From Planctomycetota bacterium (GTDB lineage: Bacteria > Planctomycetota > Planctomycetia > Planctomycetales > Planctomycetaceae): a stretch of DNA of 64,000 bases. Every line of letters starts with the position of its first letter. The stretch's first letter is position 1. A model generated the notes under the pieces. That model ran no database searches. It saw only the letters and a list, made by a program, of their open reading frames with translations, and had not been told where the DNA came from. Where the stretch lies: NCBI GenBank assembly GCA_022600195.1, contig JAHZKX010000016.1, positions 1 to 64,000 on the forward strand. The letters are read 5' to 3'. The translations under genes were made by a program, and so were the position numbers. This document shows positions 29,426 through 39,735 of this stretch, one piece after another.

Positions 29426-30355
29426 CTATGAAACTCTGATCACAGTTGCGCTGGTATGTCGCTGATCGGGTTTTTTGATCTGATACGGTAAGCTCCCGGC
29501 AAACTCCTGATAGATCTTCTGTGCCCGAGTGTGATCGAGCTCACCTGCATGAGCCTGCAGCAGGAACCGAAATGTCAAAGGCGCCTTACGAGTCGTTTCC
29601 AGAGCACCAAACATACAGGGAGATGCCCCCATCCAGCCATCTTCACGTACATGCCAGCAAACCGTGTCCTGAGCTCCAGAACTTGAATTGGAAGGGTGAT
29701 AATAGTAAGTGATCCCCTCTTTAACATCGGGCGCCACCGGTCCCGAATAATCCATCCATTCTGCCGGTTTTCCGAAGATGTTTTTCTCGTCGACCTGTTG
29801 GCGGCTGTTCGTGATTGTTCCTCCACCAAAGAAGCTTGAAATCGATTTGGCAACGCGGACTGCCAGAAAACCAAAATTTGTCTTCTGGAACTCCAATGAT
29901 TCCGCAGTAGGGTAAAATGTGGACTGGAGCTCTAGAAACAGCTCATCACTGTTATTGGTTCTGATAGCTGAAATCGATTCCTGTCGTAATAAAGGTGTTG
30001 GGTCATGTCCGTCAAACCATTCCAGTTCAACAGCCAGAATGGCTTCGTCATCTCTTTCATCGATTGAGAGCCAACGTTTCTGAATAATTTTGGCTCCGGT
30101 ATTCTCTGCCCAGAAATTGATGCCTAATACTTTATGATGGGCAAACCAGACTGACCGATGATGATCGTGGTTCGGGGCACCGGGATGTCCGATGCGTGTG
30201 AGTGGAATTCCGGCTGGACCAGTCAGAGGGTAAAAGAACGGTCGCGAGTATTGGGGATCATGGTGCCAGCGAAGCCGTTCTTTGCCTTTCACGCGAAAGG
30301 AAAATTGAAAATCGGGAAGTGGAATGATTTCACATTGTGGAAATAGTTGACTCAC
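29426..30355 (-). CDS. PmoA-like DUF6807 protein
   Basis: 309 residues from a GTG with AGGGGG upstream. The DUF6807/PmoA pattern is clear: YSRPFFYPLTGPAGIPLTRIGHPGAPNHDHHRSVWFAHHKVLGINFW near residues 35-85 and MDYSGPVAPD with HVREDGWMGASPCMFG later. These proteins form a beta-sandwich related to galactose mutarotases and occur in planctomycete sugar-degradation loci. There is no signal peptide. The gene shares its strand with the gntP-like permease upstream (about 110 bp apart), suggesting joint expression. Enzymatic activity is unproven. Confidence 0.85.
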   Translation of the reverse strand: MSQLFPQCEIIPLPDFQFSFRVKGKERLRWHHDPQYSRPFFYPLTGPAGIPLTRIGHPGAPNHDHHRSVWFAHHKVLGINFWAENTGAKIIQKRWLSIDERDDEAILAVELEWFDGHDPTPLLRQESISAIRTNNSDELFLELQSTFYPTAESLEFQKTNFGFLAVRVAKSISSFFGGGTITNSRQQVDEKNIFGKPAEWMDYSGPVAPDVKEGITYYYHPSNSSSGAQDTVCWHVREDGWMGASPCMFGALETTRKAPLTFRFLLQAHAGELDHTRAQKIYQEFAGSLPYQIKKPDQRHTSATVIRVS

Positions 30356-30464
30356 ACCCGGTCCCCCTGTTTTAGAGAAGTGTCGAAGGGTACGAATTGG
30401 TAGATCGGCATTTCAATCTATGGATTCAAAAATTGAGTTTTCATTTAAAAACATGAAACGAGAT

Positions 30465-31859
30465 TTACGACATCGGAAAGACAATCGTCAGCAGGATGGT
30501 CGTCGCCATACTGGTACAGCCCAACACAATGAGTAAGGGAGTCCATGATTTTAGTGCTTCAGTTTCAGTTAAACCGCTCATTTTACAGAAAATCCAGAAG
30601 CCGCTGTCGTTCATCCAGGAACCGATCAATGAACCTGCACCAATAGCTGTTGCCAGATAAACGGGATCGAATCCCAGCATCTGTGAATTCACGTTCATGG
30701 TCGCCAGCATGGCTGAGGTTGTTATCATGGCAACCGTGCTGGAACCCTGCGCCACTTTCAGTAAGGCTGCAATTCCAAATCCCAGAAAGAGAAAACTGAG
30801 TCCTGTCGCATCTGCATCTGAGCTACCAAATTGTTCCTGAATGGCAGGACCAATTTGGGCGACGGTCAACATTTTTCCGAATGCGCCGCCACCAGCGGTA
30901 ATCAGAATAATCACGCCACCGCTCATGAGAGCTGTTTCCACAGTTGCTCCCAATTTCAACAGCGTCAATTTTCGCTGTCTAAAGAGGATCACCAGAGAGA
31001 TCGCCGTCGCTACTAACAACGCAAAGTTGGGATCGCCAATTAATGATGTGAATGGACTTAGACGTCCCAGCAAATCCTGCGGGCCCACACCACTGGCAAG
31101 CATTGAGCTGACAAGCGTGTTGGCTGTGATCATCAATACGGGTAAGACAATCGGGGTCAGTGAAACAAACAGCGAAGGCAATTCATGTTCTTCCAGTGGA
31201 TCAGGGTCTTTGTGCTCGGCGACTTCACGCATGGGGATATTCATTTTACGATTAGCGAGCATGGCGTAAAAGATTCCAGCAAAAGCGGCTGGTAAAGCGA
31301 CCAGTACTCCGACGAAGATCATTTTACCCAGGTCGACTCCCAGATTGTCGGCCATTGATAATGGTCCTGGTGTAGGAGGCACAAGGGTATGTGTGATTGC
31401 GCCTCCAGCAGCGATAGCCATGATATACATCAAATAATTTTTTTTAGTACTACGATAAAGTGATCGAGCGAGCGGAATTAATAGATAGAAGACCGTGTCA
31501 AAAAAAACGGGGACAGCCAATACGAATCCACTACCCATGAGCGCAACGGACGCGTTTTTTTCGCCGAGTGCTTTCAGGAATGTTCTTACAATACGATCCG
31601 CGGCACCGCTGTCCATCATACATTTTCCGATGATGGCGGCCAGTGCGATGACGATACCGATACCGGAAACGGAGTCACCGAATGCGATGGCTACGCGTTT
31701 GATCCGATTGATTCCATCAACGGATTCCGGGCCGAGTAGACTGACGGCCATCGCTGCCGTGATCAGTGCCAGAAATGCATTGATCTTCAGGAAGATGATC
31801 ATGCCGATGACGATGGCAATTCCGATGGCCAATATTGTAAATGGATAGTCTTCCAACAT
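30465..31859 (-). CDS. GntP-family gluconate:H+ symporter
   Basis: 464 residues, almost all hydrophobic, with about 12 membrane segments. GntP features include AFGDSVSGIGIVIALAAIIGKCMMDSGAADRIVRTFL near residues 55-95, THTLVPPTPGPL near 155, and ATAIGAGSLIGSWMNDSGFWI near 405. A GGAG site precedes the ATG. It imports gluconate or a related sugar acid with protons. The downstream DUF6807 gene and the divergent pectate lyase gene suggest use of sugar acids released from pectin, though the true substrate is inferred. Confidence 0.93.
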   Translation of the reverse strand: MLEDYPFTILAIGIAIVIGMIIFLKINAFLALITAAMAVSLLGPESVDGINRIKRVAIAFGDSVSGIGIVIALAAIIGKCMMDSGAADRIVRTFLKALGEKNASVALMGSGFVLAVPVFFDTVFYLLIPLARSLYRSTKKNYLMYIMAIAAGGAITHTLVPPTPGPLSMADNLGVDLGKMIFVGVLVALPAAFAGIFYAMLANRKMNIPMREVAEHKDPDPLEEHELPSLFVSLTPIVLPVLMITANTLVSSMLASGVGPQDLLGRLSPFTSLIGDPNFALLVATAISLVILFRQRKLTLLKLGATVETALMSGGVIILITAGGGAFGKMLTVAQIGPAIQEQFGSSDADATGLSFLFLGFGIAALLKVAQGSSTVAMITTSAMLATMNVNSQMLGFDPVYLATAIGAGSLIGSWMNDSGFWIFCKMSGLTETEALKSWTPLLIVLGCTSMATTILLTIVFPMS

Positions 31860-32075
31860 AAGCGCTTCTCCAGAAGAATCTTAGGTGAATATCTCAGTTG
31901 GGTATGAGCATTACATAGATTTGCCTGCGACGCAAGCGAGAGCCTGATAGAAAAATCGTCTTCTCCTATTATGAACGAGATTAAGATATACCTGCTTTCG
32001 CTGAAACTCTGTTTTTTGTAGGATGAGATTGTTCATGGGCTCCTTTTTTCTCTTGATATTAAGGAATAACCGGCA

Positions 32076-33533
32076 ATGCCTGTTTCTTTCAATTTTCTAC
32101 GAATGCAGTTCCTGATTTTGATTTGTTCAGTTTGTTTTTGGGATCATTCGGGAGCATGCCTGTCTGCTGAAATCTCAACTGCTGATGCAAAACAGGCAAT
32201 GAAACGAGCCACGCATTTTTTTACCAGTGAAGTATCAACTTCCGGAGGCTATCTCTGGAATTACAGCGAAGATTTATCCAGGCGCGAGGGAGAGGGGAAA
32301 GCGACCGATTCGATGATATGGATTCAACCGCCGGGAACACCCTCGGTTGGTGAAGCGTTTTTGAACGCTTATCAGAAAACGGGAGAACCTTATCTGCTTG
32401 GAGCAGCCAAAGGTGCAGCAAGCGCTCTGGTCAGAGGACAATTGAAGTCAGGTGGTTGGGCGGGTTATATTGATTTCAAAAATCGCAGGGGAGTTCAGTA
32501 TCGCATTGATGGCGGTGGCGCCAAAGCCAGAAATCGAACGACATTTGATGACAATAAATCTCAGTCCGCTTTGCATTTTTTAATGCGACTGGATCAGGAA
32601 CTTAAATTTCAGGATCAAACGATTCACGAGGCAGTGAAATACGCTCTGAATGCATTTCTAAAGGCACAATTTCCCAATGGAGGCTGGCCACAACAATATA
32701 GCAAGTTTCCTGATCCGAAAGATTATCCTGTTCTCAAAGCCAGTTATCCTGCCAGTTGGTCTCGAGAGTTTCCGAAAAAGAAATATTCCGACTTCTACAC
32801 ATTCAATGACAACGCGATAGCTGATCTCGTTGATCTGATGTTTCTGGCAGCACATATTTATCAAGATCCCCGTTATCGTAGTGCGGCTCTCAAGGCGGGT
32901 GATTTTATCATACTGGCACAAATGCCGGAGCCACAGCCTGCCTGGGCCCAGCAGTACAATCATAAAATGCAGCCCGCGTGGGCCCGAAGATTTGAACCTC
33001 CCTCTATAACGGGAGGTGAGTCACAGGGAGTGATCAAGACTCTAATGCAGCTTTATATTTATTCGGGTGAGAAAAAGTATCTCAAACCGATACCATCCGC
33101 AATCGCGTATTTGCGAAAGTCAGAATTGCCTGGAGGAAAGCTGGCCCGTTTTTATGAATTGAAAACGAATCGCCCTTTGTATTTCACAAAGCAGTATCAA
33201 CTGACTTATAAGTCAGATGATGTCCCCACGCATTATAGTTTTGTTGTGAAGTCCAAACTGAATGATCTGGAAAGTCGTTATCGTAAACTCGTGAAGGCGT
33301 CTCCCAAACAACTGGCTGCAATGCGTTTTCCGGAGCGTCGTGTCCGTTTAACTGCTTCATTAACGGACAAAGCAAAATCCGCTATTGAATCGTTGAATGC
33401 ACGTGGTGCCTGGACTGTGCAAGGGCGGCTCCGCTCTGCCAATCTGGAAAACGTTCCCGTAATTGAAACGCGTGTCTTTATTAAGAATTTGGACACGCTT
33501 GCCAATTATGTGGCTGCAAGTCAACGTGACTGA
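32076..33533 (+). CDS. Secreted pectate lyase, PL10 family
   Basis: 485 residues with a signal peptide (about 1-32, ending CLSAEI) and an AAGGAA ribosome site. The PL10 (Pel-type) markers are GGWAGYIDF, TFDDNKSQSALHFLMRLDQ, FPNGGWPQQYSKF, FYTFNDNAIADLVDLM and the catalytic-region PPSITGGESQGVI; the (alpha/alpha)3 toroid has several GGW turns. It should cleave polygalacturonate by beta-elimination in the periplasm or outside the cell. It is divergent from the gluconate permease gene and part of the 29-39 kb carbohydrate neighbourhood. Confidence 0.9.
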   Translation: MPVSFNFLRMQFLILICSVCFWDHSGACLSAEISTADAKQAMKRATHFFTSEVSTSGGYLWNYSEDLSRREGEGKATDSMIWIQPPGTPSVGEAFLNAYQKTGEPYLLGAAKGAASALVRGQLKSGGWAGYIDFKNRRGVQYRIDGGGAKARNRTTFDDNKSQSALHFLMRLDQELKFQDQTIHEAVKYALNAFLKAQFPNGGWPQQYSKFPDPKDYPVLKASYPASWSREFPKKKYSDFYTFNDNAIADLVDLMFLAAHIYQDPRYRSAALKAGDFIILAQMPEPQPAWAQQYNHKMQPAWARRFEPPSITGGESQGVIKTLMQLYIYSGEKKYLKPIPSAIAYLRKSELPGGKLARFYELKTNRPLYFTKQYQLTYKSDDVPTHYSFVVKSKLNDLESRYRKLVKASPKQLAAMRFPERRVRLTASLTDKAKSAIESLNARGAWTVQGRLRSANLENVPVIETRVFIKNLDTLANYVAASQRD

Positions 33534-33545
33534 ATGGAAACACGA

Positions 33546-34361
33546 TTACGCGTCTTCAGCAATCGCCTGCATGCATTCGAGCCCTCGTCTGGCGACGTCT
33601 AGCGGGTCCTGCTGCCAGAGGTCTTCGCGAAACAATTCAAGCGAGAGCCAGCTTTGATAGCCAATTTGTTTTAAAAGTCGGCAGTAACGTGTCAGATCGA
33701 TATGCCCCTCTCCCGGCATAACGCGGTCAGGGTCCATCTGCTCTTCACGTGGAATCGTGTTGACAGCATCGTTGAAGTGCGAGATGGCAATCTGTTCGGG
33801 TTTGAGTTGCGCGATCGTCTCGATTGATCCACCGCCTCGGAAGACGTGAAACGGATCGAGCACGAGTGTTGCCTGAGGGTGGCCCGATTTTTCAACGATT
33901 TGTAACGCATCTTCTATTTTGGTCACCTCCTCTACAAATCCCAGAAATTCCACTGCTGGTTTGGCACCAACCTCAATGCCCGCTTCTAGTAGTTCCCGGT
34001 AGCGCTGTGCGCCCAGATCGTAGTCCGGTTTTTTTTGATGCGGGCACGCGATTACGTATTCGGCTCCCAGCGAGACAGCCAGTTTGATACGATTCAGACA
34101 AATATCAAAAACAGAAGGATATTCTTCGGGTGAAGCTGTCCACCAGTCCCTCAACATAATCATTGTGGGGACAGTCAGGCCCGATTCCTGTATCGCCGTG
34201 GAAATGGTTTGCAACTCTCCACCCTGGGAAAGAAATTCCTCTACTTCGTTAAACCAGAGTTCAATACCTTGATAGCCGGCTTCAGCTGTAATTCTGATTT
34301 TATCAAGCAAAGGAGTGGTACGAATTGTACTGGCATTCAGGCTGTAGAGAAATGAGCTCAT
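33546..34361 (-). CDS. Sugar phosphate isomerase/epimerase (TIM barrel)
   Basis: 271 residues, AP-endonuclease-2 type TIM barrel, without signal peptide. Metal-ligand motifs are visible: AVEFLGF near residue 140, LVLDPFHVFRGGG near 175 and AISHFNDAV near 200, GEGHIDL near 225. Members interconvert keto-sugars or act in inositol and sugar-acid pathways using a divalent metal. It converges with the pectate lyase gene 12 bp away. The substrate is unknown. Confidence 0.87.
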   Translation of the reverse strand: MSSFLYSLNASTIRTTPLLDKIRITAEAGYQGIELWFNEVEEFLSQGGELQTISTAIQESGLTVPTMIMLRDWWTASPEEYPSVFDICLNRIKLAVSLGAEYVIACPHQKKPDYDLGAQRYRELLEAGIEVGAKPAVEFLGFVEEVTKIEDALQIVEKSGHPQATLVLDPFHVFRGGGSIETIAQLKPEQIAISHFNDAVNTIPREEQMDPDRVMPGEGHIDLTRYCRLLKQIGYQSWLSLELFREDLWQQDPLDVARRGLECMQAIAEDA

Positions 34362-34658
34362 CGAGATGGACCTTTAGAGGAAAAAGGGTCAGAAACAGTC
34401 ATAGTTTCATGTATGCTTTGGCGTAATAAATATACAAAGCGTGATGTCTTTTGGGACAGATTATAGCAGGTTACAGTCAATTCAACATGACTTAGACATT
34501 TTGCATTATATGTCTAAAATGATCAACTCAGCCAGTTACAGAATAAGGTTACTCGACTCGGCTCCATTTATCCGTCACAATATGAGAACAGGTTTATTCC
34601 TGATTCAAATTAAGCATGAACAGAATATGGCAGGTTTTATTATGAGAATTTGCTCACC

Positions 34659-36227
34659 ATGAGAGATATGTGTTACTTTCAAGTGTTATGCCAGGTCACA
34701 GTGGTTAGTTTACTGATCACAGGTTGTGACTCGGGATCGACGACACCAACGACCCCTGTTGAATCAGAGATTGTCGTTACCGGTGCGTCAGAGACGTCAC
34801 CTTCTTCATTGCAAAAGAATTCTCAGGAACGTCAAGCCAAGTCAGTCACCGAAACAAAGAAATCGACTGCCAACAAACATTCAAATCACAAATCGGATTC
34901 AGGAGATACTCAAACTCAAAAAAAACCAGAAACGATTTATCGACCAGATGATAAGAGGCCGCTCCATAATAATCAGCGATTGGCACTCTTGGGAATTCAC
35001 CTTTATGAATCGCCACGATTGAAGCTTTATACAGATATCGATCCCAAACTGGCTGCGACATTACCTGCCGTGATCGACCAGGCGTATCCGGCGATGGTTG
35101 ATTACTTTGGCCCATTACCCCCTGATCGAGAGGGAACCGAATTTCAGGTGACCGGTTATATCATGCAGAATCGGGAGCTGTTTAGAAAAGCGGGTCTGAT
35201 CCTGGAATCGTTACCTAAGATTTTTAATGGTCGTCATCTGGGTGCGCAGTTCTGGATGGATGCGCAAAGTGAGAATTATTATCTGCGACACTTGATGATT
35301 CACGAATATACTCACTGTTACAGTATGATCATGGACAACATTGGCGCGCCGGTCTGGTACCTGGAAGGCATCGCTGAATCGATGGCAACACACAACATTG
35401 ACCAGAATCGAAAGATACATTTTAATGTAATGCCATATAACAAAAATGAATTCGGTGGTTTAGGAAGAATTTCACTGATCGAAGAGACTGTTCGTGGCGC
35501 ACCACCCAAGTCCATGCTGGAAGTGATGCAATGGGAATCCAATGATTTTGTGAATAATAACGTAGCCTATGCCTGGTCTTGGGCGCTATGTCAGTTTTTT
35601 GATAAGCATCCGCGACTATCGAAACCGTTTCGCCAATTATCGCGCCATATGCAGGGCACAGAGTTTTCAAAAAAATTTCAGGAGTTGGTGAAAGACGGTT
35701 ATTCCGACATCAATGATGCCTGGTTATTGTTTGCCAGAGATTTTCAACATGGATACGACTTTGAACGTGCGACGATAACATTTCGTCCCGGTCAACCGTT
35801 AGATCAACCCAATCTGTCCGCGAGCGCCATGATCACCAGTGATCGGGGCTGGCAGTCGAGTCTGATTCATGTTGAACAAGGCAGCACGTATGATGTCGTC
35901 GCTGATGGTACATTTATCCTGGCAAAAAAACCGAAGCCCTGGGAAAGTACGGCGGATGGCATCAGTTTTCGCTATTTTAAAGGACAGCCCTTAGGGAGAC
36001 TGATGATGATGATCAGACCCAAATCGGGAGCCGGGAGTTCCAGTCCACGTTCGATTTTAAAAGAGTATCCATTGGGGGCTAACGCAACCTGGATGGCTCC
36101 TGTTTCGGGAACCATTTATTTTCGATTGAATGATGACTGGGCCGAACTTTCCGATAATCAAGGAAGTGTGAAAGTCACGGTGACTCAAAAGAAAATCGCT
36201 GAATCTGTTAATCTGTCAAAAAAATAA
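34659..36227 (+). CDS. Lipoprotein with HExxH peptidase-like domain
   Basis: 522 residues. The N terminus is a lipoprotein signal with lipobox LITGC about residue 23, followed by a Ser/Thr/Lys-rich linker to about residue 90. Residues about 100-380 contain LMIHEYTHCYSMIMDN, an H-E-x-x-H zinc motif, with WYLEGIAESMAT downstream that can supply the third ligand, as in peptidase-MA/DUF1570-like gluzincins. A C-terminal beta domain of about 120 residues ends the protein. The start is uncertain: ATG at 34659 or 34668. It is likely an envelope metalloprotease, unproven. Confidence 0.8.
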   Translation: MRDMCYFQVLCQVTVVSLLITGCDSGSTTPTTPVESEIVVTGASETSPSSLQKNSQERQAKSVTETKKSTANKHSNHKSDSGDTQTQKKPETIYRPDDKRPLHNNQRLALLGIHLYESPRLKLYTDIDPKLAATLPAVIDQAYPAMVDYFGPLPPDREGTEFQVTGYIMQNRELFRKAGLILESLPKIFNGRHLGAQFWMDAQSENYYLRHLMIHEYTHCYSMIMDNIGAPVWYLEGIAESMATHNIDQNRKIHFNVMPYNKNEFGGLGRISLIEETVRGAPPKSMLEVMQWESNDFVNNNVAYAWSWALCQFFDKHPRLSKPFRQLSRHMQGTEFSKKFQELVKDGYSDINDAWLLFARDFQHGYDFERATITFRPGQPLDQPNLSASAMITSDRGWQSSLIHVEQGSTYDVVADGTFILAKKPKPWESTADGISFRYFKGQPLGRLMMMIRPKSGAGSSSPRSILKEYPLGANATWMAPVSGTIYFRLNDDWAELSDNQGSVKVTVTQKKIAESVNLSKK

Positions 36228-36315
36228 AACGGAATTGCGACGAGATATCGGGCAATGTATTCTCAATAGAAACTTAACCAGAGTTGATAATAAATAAGAC
36301 GACAGGAGCCGTTGA

Positions 36316-37215
36316 ATGTTAGATCAGACCAATCGATTTATTGATTTAAGAGACCAGTTTTCGCGCAGAACATTTTTAAAGCAGGCATCAGCCTCATTGC
36401 TGGCAGGAAGCCTGATTCAACCTGTTTCAGCAATTGGAGCGGAGTCTGCGGCCTCTTCTAACGGGATCAAAAAAGCGGTCAAGTACCAGATGATTTTGGA
36501 AAAGGTATCAGTGCTTGATAAATTTAAAATGTTAAAAGATGCCGGGTTCGATGGAACAGAGATGCATTATAGGACTAAGGTAGATCCCAAAGAAGTGAAA
36601 CGAGCCAGTGAAACTACTGGTGTCCGAGTGCATGGTTTTATTAATAGTGATCGAGATGACTTGAAAGATTCGATTGACCAGTCGAAATATTATGGAGGCA
36701 CCACTGTATTGGTGGTAGCCGGCCGCGTCGATCAGAAAAACCCATATGAGGTTGTCTATCAGCAACAGCAGGCCAAATTACGGAAAAATTTACCTTACGC
36801 AGAAAAACAGGGTATTAAACTGCTGGTTGAAAATGTGTGGAACAATTTTTTGTTGAGTCCTTTAGAGATGGCTCGTTTTATAGATGAGTTGGAAAGCCCG
36901 GCAGCGGGTGTGTACTTTGATGTCGGCAATGTCGTTCGCTTTGGCTGGCCCGATCAATGGATTCGGATTCTTGGGCCACGGATTGTGAAGCTGGATATCA
37001 AAGAATACAGTCGAAAAAAACAGAAGGATGAAGGGCTTTGGAAAGGCTTCAATGTCGAAATTAATGATGGAGATTGTGACTGGCCTGCCGTACGTAAAGC
37101 GTTACAGGAGATCGGTTATACTCAAGGTTGGGCGACTGCTGAAGTCAAAGGCGGTGATCGCAAGAGATTACAGGAAATTTCAGAACGTATGGATCGTGCT
37201 CTTGCTCTTACCTGA
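36316..37215 (+). CDS. Tat-exported sugar phosphate isomerase/epimerase
   Basis: 299 residues; AGGAG lies 8 bp before the ATG. The N terminus is a twin-arginine signal (SRRTFLKQASASLLAGSLI, about residues 17-45). The rest is a TIM barrel of the AP-endonuclease-2 type with LLVENVWNNFLLSP, GVYFDVGNVVRFG and IVKLDIKEYSR carrying the metal ligands. Tat export of such a protein implies that it folds with its metal in the cytoplasm before export. It precedes a Tat-exported oxidoreductase gene, with which it likely cooperates in periplasmic sugar chemistry. Confidence 0.88.
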   Translation: MLDQTNRFIDLRDQFSRRTFLKQASASLLAGSLIQPVSAIGAESAASSNGIKKAVKYQMILEKVSVLDKFKMLKDAGFDGTEMHYRTKVDPKEVKRASETTGVRVHGFINSDRDDLKDSIDQSKYYGGTTVLVVAGRVDQKNPYEVVYQQQQAKLRKNLPYAEKQGIKLLVENVWNNFLLSPLEMARFIDELESPAAGVYFDVGNVVRFGWPDQWIRILGPRIVKLDIKEYSRKKQKDEGLWKGFNVEINDGDCDWPAVRKALQEIGYTQGWATAEVKGGDRKRLQEISERMDRALALT

Positions 37216-37368
37216 GGGAGCGTTGATAATTGGGTATGACCGTTCAGAAGTTTCTGTATTCTGATGGTCTCCCACCAAGATTCCTACCACTGGCGGACTC
37301 TGCAGAAATGAGTCCAATTGATCCAGAATCAAAACTCAATACTTTCTTCTGAATGAAAGGCCATTCCA

Positions 37369-38670
37369 ATGCAAGAAACTGCCTCAGATCAACAGCCATC
37401 ACAAGGTCGTCGCCAATTTATGAAACAATCTCTGGCGACACTGGCAACGACAGGGCTTGTCGTCAATCCTGCATTAACGACAGGTGCTTTTGCCGCCAGT
37501 TCGGAATTGATCAAAGTAGGGTTAGTGGGTTGCGGAGGCCGGGGAACGGGAGCAGCCGCTCAAACATTGAAGGCTGATCCCAATGTAGAGCTGGTTGCAA
37601 TGGCTGATGCCTTTGGTGATCATCTTGAAAAAAGCTATCAGAATCTTAAGAAGACCGATGTTCAAGATCGAGTGAAGGTCGATGCAGAACACAAATTTGT
37701 TGGTTTTGATGCATATCAGAAACTAATTGATTCCGGCGTGGATCTGGTGTTGTTGGCGACACCGCCTCATTTCCGCCCTCAGCAGTTGAAGGCGTGTATC
37801 GATGCGGGCAAGCATGTATTTTGCGAAAAACCGGTTGCCGTCGATGCACCTGGAATTCGTTCGGTTTTGAAAACCACGGCGGAAGCCAAACAGAAAAACC
37901 TGACAATAGTTTCCGGTCTCTGCTGGCGCTATGAACCTGGCATGCAGGCCATGGTCGAGAAGATTCACAATGGTGGCATTGGTGATATTGTTTCGCTGCA
38001 GAGTGTTCGTTTTCTGGGCGGTGTAGCCAAAATGGCCAAACGAAAACCAGAATGGTCCGACATGGAATACCAGATGCGAAATTGGTATTACCACACTTGG
38101 CTCTCCGGCGATTTTAATACCGAACAGTTCGTGCATGAACTGGATAAACAGTCGTGGGTCATGGGTGAGTATCCGGTTCGCTGCTATAGCACTGGTGGTC
38201 GTCAAACACGAATCGGGGAAGATTATGGTCAAATTTATGATCATTTCAGTACCGTTTATGAGTATGCCAATGGCACTAAGTACCTGGCAACCACGCGGCA
38301 TCAACAGGGATGCAGTTCCCTGTTCGTTGATACGGTCTCAGGTACGGAGGGGACGGCGACTTTGATGAAGTATCAAATCGAAGGCAAAAATCCCTGGAAG
38401 GGAGCCCGTCGCCGAGGCAATATGCATCAACTGGAACATAACGAAATGTACAAAGCCTTGCGAAGTGGAGAGATCATCAATAACGGTGAATACATGGCGA
38501 ACAGCTCGATGATGGGAATCATTGCCCGCATGTCTGCTTATACTGGTAAGACACTCACCTGGGAACAGGCCATGAATTCGAAAGAAGATCTGTCTCCTGA
38601 GAAATACGACATGGCCATGTCACTACCAGAACCGATAGTAGCCACTCCTGGAGTGACACCTTTTGTTTAA
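37369..38670 (+). CDS. Tat-exported Gfo/Idh/MocA oxidoreductase
   Basis: 433 residues. A Tat signal (GRRQFMKQSLATLATTGLVV, about residues 13-42) precedes a Rossmann fold with VGLVGCGGRGTGAA for NAD(P) binding. The family motif CEKPVAVDAPG supplies the Lys of the E-K-P triad, and the C-terminal alpha/beta domain follows with GDFNTEQFVHELDKQSW. Relatives oxidise or reduce sugars such as inositol, glucose or N-acetylsugars, often with tightly bound NAD when exported. An AAAGG site lies 8 bp upstream. Confidence 0.92.
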   Translation: MQETASDQQPSQGRRQFMKQSLATLATTGLVVNPALTTGAFAASSELIKVGLVGCGGRGTGAAAQTLKADPNVELVAMADAFGDHLEKSYQNLKKTDVQDRVKVDAEHKFVGFDAYQKLIDSGVDLVLLATPPHFRPQQLKACIDAGKHVFCEKPVAVDAPGIRSVLKTTAEAKQKNLTIVSGLCWRYEPGMQAMVEKIHNGGIGDIVSLQSVRFLGGVAKMAKRKPEWSDMEYQMRNWYYHTWLSGDFNTEQFVHELDKQSWVMGEYPVRCYSTGGRQTRIGEDYGQIYDHFSTVYEYANGTKYLATTRHQQGCSSLFVDTVSGTEGTATLMKYQIEGKNPWKGARRRGNMHQLEHNEMYKALRSGEIINNGEYMANSSMMGIIARMSAYTGKTLTWEQAMNSKEDLSPEKYDMAMSLPEPIVATPGVTPFV

Positions 38671-38704
38671 GCTGTTTTGGAACCCAATCTGGTTCAGCAA
38701 ATAG

Positions 38705-38742
38705 AACAACCGGCGTGTGTGATGCATTCCGGTTGTTTTTTA
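38705..38742 (+). terminator. Rho-independent terminator after the oxidoreductase
   Basis: AACAACCGG and CCGGTTGTT form a perfect 9-bp stem with a 15-nt loop, followed by a T-rich tail. It lies 35 bp after the Gfo/Idh/MocA stop codon. Confidence 0.8.
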
Positions 38743-38809
38743 TTGGACATTTCAAACGTGATTTATCAAACTAAATCAAATTGAATTTCATTCTAACCAG
38801 GAGGAATTG

Positions 38810-39712
38810 ATGAAGTCGCTCGCTTATCCGCTTCTGTTCACAGGAATTATTATTGGCGCCTGTTTTGTTCCATCTGATCCCCAGCTTTGGGCCAATGAGA
38901 AGACAACAAAGAAGCAGCCGGCGAACACCAGGCTGACTCTCACTCGCGAAAAAAATATGTTGTATATTCACGGCGATCATATTCCAGGTGGAAAGATTCC
39001 GATCTATTATCTGGAAGCCTACTGCCGCGCGAATTCAACTGATGCCGACTGGGGGAAGCATACAGTCATCAAACATGAAACACAGACGCTTTCAATGAAT
39101 GAAGATCAGACAGTGCTCAAACTGAAGTGCACCGTTGCAGATGGCGTGACCGTGCATCACACCATCACGGCGAAAGCTGATGAAGTTGACTTTCATTTAG
39201 TGGCCCACAATCCCACAAAGCAGCGATCTGAAGCACATTGGGCACAGCCTTGTATTCGTGTGGGTGATTTTACCGGTTTGGGAAAGGATAAGACAGATGA
39301 CAAATATGCTTACATCAAAAAATCGTTTATCTTTCTGGATGGGAAACCAGCGACCATGCCGACCCGGAACTGGGCTATGAAAGCACGCTACATTCCGGGG
39401 CAGGTCTGGTGTCCGAAAACCGTTCCACGCACCGATGTGAACCCCCGGCCCTTAAGTAAAGAAGTTCCCAGTAATGGATTAATCGGTTGTTATAGTGCCG
39501 ACGATCGCTGGATATTTGCGACGGCTTTCGAACCTTACCAGGAATTGTTCCAAGGTGTCATTCGATGCCTGCATGCAGATTTTCGTTTAGGTGGTTTAAA
39601 GCCAGGAGAAACCAAAACGATTCGAGGTAAGGTGTATATTGTGCCTGCAGATATGAAAGCTCTTGTAAAACGCTATGAACGAGATTTTCCCGAACATGCA
39701 AAGCAGAACTGA
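38810..39712 (+). CDS. Secreted protein of unknown function
   Basis: 300 residues; a perfect AGGAGG site before the ATG at 38810 decides the start. A signal peptide covers about residues 1-30. The mature part is mostly beta (LTLTREKNMLYIHGDHIPGGKIPIYYLEAYC, RSEAHWAQPCIRVGDFTGL, KTIRGKVYIVPAD), compatible with a beta-sandwich. I recognise no characterised family; such proteins are common next to Gfo/Idh/MocA genes in planctomycetes. Its terminator overlaps the 3' end of the opposite gene. Confidence 0.78.
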   Translation: MKSLAYPLLFTGIIIGACFVPSDPQLWANEKTTKKQPANTRLTLTREKNMLYIHGDHIPGGKIPIYYLEAYCRANSTDADWGKHTVIKHETQTLSMNEDQTVLKLKCTVADGVTVHHTITAKADEVDFHLVAHNPTKQRSEAHWAQPCIRVGDFTGLGKDKTDDKYAYIKKSFIFLDGKPATMPTRNWAMKARYIPGQVWCPKTVPRTDVNPRPLSKEVPSNGLIGCYSADDRWIFATAFEPYQELFQGVIRCLHADFRLGGLKPGETKTIRGKVYIVPADMKALVKRYERDFPEHAKQN

Positions 39713-39735
39713 TTGGGGATGACTCAACCACAGAT

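Noticed and set aside
34441-34662. 73-codon frame before the HExxH lipoprotein gene
   Set aside because: No ribosome site, no family resemblance, and it overlaps the leader of the next gene.
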